DNA from: Pseudobacteroides cellulosolvens ATCC 35603 = DSM 2933
GTDB taxonomy: Bacteria > Bacillota > Clostridia > Acetivibrionales > DSM-2933
Assembly: GCF_001262605.1 (NCBI RefSeq)
Contig: NZ_LGTC01000001.1
Location: 4,164,001 to 4,228,000, forward strand
DNA length: 64,000 bases
Reading direction: 5' to 3'
Shown: one piece after another, positions 63,171 to 64,000 of the stretch
How positions within the stretch are numbered: the first letter of the stretch is position 1
Layout: each line of letters begins with the position of its first letter
Translations under genes and position numbers: made by a program
Notes under the pieces: generated by a model
What the model was told of the DNA's origin: nothing
The model's database searches: none
What the model saw: only the letters and a program-made list of their open reading frames with translations

Positions 63171-63351
63171 TATTCTAACATACTTATTATAAAAAGACAC
63201 GTGTCCTGGTTTGCTCTGATGGACAACTCCTGAGTTGCCTACAAGCCCCACAGACACTACTATTGCTACTATAAATTCTTTTCAATGGACATATTTGTAC
63301 TTAAATTAGTGGTATGTAATTTGTTAAAAACGTAGATTGAGGGAGGTTATT

Positions 63352-63513
63352 ATGAGGGATAGGATTGTTACAAGTAAGCACTATAGAAAAAACTGTATGG
63401 GAAAACTTATGACTTCCATTACGTACACTGACAGATGAAGAACGTAAACTAATCTGGGACAAACTAGCAAATATTTGGGATATAAAAGAGGCAGACTGGA
63501 TATCATATTCCTG
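63352..63513 (+). pseudogene. Small broken gene
   Basis: ATG 63352 has a perfect GGGAGG site upstream and begins MRDRIVTSKH. The following coding sense is in another frame (LRTLTDEERKLIWDKLANIW, then DIKEADWIS) with a stop between. It is interrupted by an IS256 remnant. Family unknown. Confidence 0.45.
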
Positions 63514-63659
63514 AAGTAATGCTGTAATAATGCAATAATATTCTTTTTTGCCTTCACTCATTGAATTCTTTCTCTTTGCCATAAAAAAACAGCCTCCTAT
63601 GATATTTTGATTTTTGATTTATCATAAAAAGCTGTTTTACAAACTTTTTTCACAGTCTC
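63491..63659 (-). mobile_element. IS256-family remnant
   Basis: On the reverse strand 63582 starts MAKRKNSMSEGKK and, after a frameshift, ALLQEYDIQSA, which is the N-terminus of IS256-family transposases. The end of the element lies near 63633-63659 (GAGACTGTGAAAAAAGTTTG on the reverse strand), typical of IS256 inverted repeats. Only about 30 codons of the transposase remain. Confidence 0.7.
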
Positions 63660-63793
63660 TTCATTAATGAATTCCTAATTTTGCCCAATCAATCGGCAGC
63701 CCTCATGCCCTTAGAAAATTCATTCCTATACTGCTAATTGTGATTACTTTGTACTTAATTTTGGGAAAATACCTCAAATAATTATCATATAAA

Positions 63794-64000
63794 TTATAAC
63801 TTCTGATTAAAATATACTGCAACTCGAAGTATATCTATCATATTAATAAACCCATCACAGTTTAAATCGAACATTGTCTCATATCTTCCGTCACCATAAG
63901 TACTGTTAAAATATCTGGCAATTAAAATTATGTCAGCAATATTTATTACCCCGTCTGAGTTTATATCGCATTTAACAATTTCAACTGGTGTATTTATTGG
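63794..64000 (-). CDS. Dockerin-containing secreted protein (C-terminus, partial)
   Basis: The last 68 codons of a reverse-strand gene that continues past the window. It is a type I dockerin with two Ca-binding repeats: CDINSDGVINIADIILIARYF and FDLNCDGFINMIDILRVAVYF. It ends NQKL at the TAA (63794-63796). The upstream linker includes P-I-N-T-P-V. It is probably a cellulosomal enzyme or binding protein; the catalytic part is outside the window. Confidence 0.88.
   Translation of the reverse strand, partial: PINTPVEIVKCDINSDGVINIADIILIARYFNSTYGDGRYETMFDLNCDGFINMIDILRVAVYFNQKL

Noticed and set aside
63301..63490. Extension of the IS256 N-terminal frame to 93 codons
   Set aside because: After QEYDIQSA the frame runs into unrelated sequence of a different broken gene, so only the first part is IS256.
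1..64000. CRISPR arrays and rRNA genes
   Set aside because: No regularly spaced direct repeats and no rRNA-like sequence were seen anywhere in the window.

Overview
The window is AT-rich DNA from a Gram-positive anaerobe of the class Clostridia, most likely a cellulosome-producing relative of Acetivibrio/Ruminiclostridium (formerly C. thermocellum-like). The evidence is three dockerin-bearing reading frames, T-box leaders in front of tRNA-synthetase genes, a glmS ribozyme, TTG/GTG starts with strong AGGAGG sites, and the usual clostridial gene neighbourhoods. The species cannot be fixed from the sequence alone.

Positions 1-46000 are mostly chromosomal backbone. In order: a partial HAD phosphatase; T-box/pheS-pheT; pgi; a metallophosphoesterase; a family 2B-type encapsulin shell gene overlapping a (frameshifted) cysteine desulfurase; a LysE-type exporter; the AmmeMemoRadiSam trio; cdaA-cdaR-FAD oxidoreductase-glmM followed by a glmS ribozyme and glmS (c-di-AMP synthesis linked to cell-wall amino-sugar supply); a reverse-strand metabolic group (DinB-fold protein, stand-alone AICAR transformylase, RidA, hydrolase, GNAT, secreted beta-helix protein, Y-family polymerase); a GGDEF/HD-GYP c-di-GMP enzyme; a secreted dockerin protein with protease-inhibitor-like modules and a small broken dockerin protein; a flavodoxin pair; a chemoreceptor; a lipoprotein; a two-component system; T-box/argS; and an SPFH/ribbon-helix-helix/GPP34 group.

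Positions 46109-57245 are an integrative element of about 11 kb inserted in tRNA-Leu(CAA). It is bounded by an intact tRNA on the left and a displaced tRNA 3' half plus its old terminator on the right. It holds a tyrosine integrase, a terminase-small-subunit-like protein, small unknown proteins, a primase-helicase-like replication protein and then a cargo block: a TPR/winged-helix/HEPN-like protein and an AAA ATPase + DUF4435 (TOPRIM) pair that matches the architecture of the PARIS anti-phage system. The absence of any structural genes suggests a phage satellite or similar small mobile element carrying defence cargo. This is the most interesting part of the window.

Positions 57246-63700 are a decayed accessory region: a WHH-nuclease toxin fragment with a SMI1/KNR4 immunity gene, a truncated IS66 element, a frameshifted GIY-YIG protein, a resolvase remnant, a serine recombinase, an unknown 340-residue protein and an IS256 remnant. 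The window ends inside the C-terminal dockerin of another reverse-strand secreted protein.
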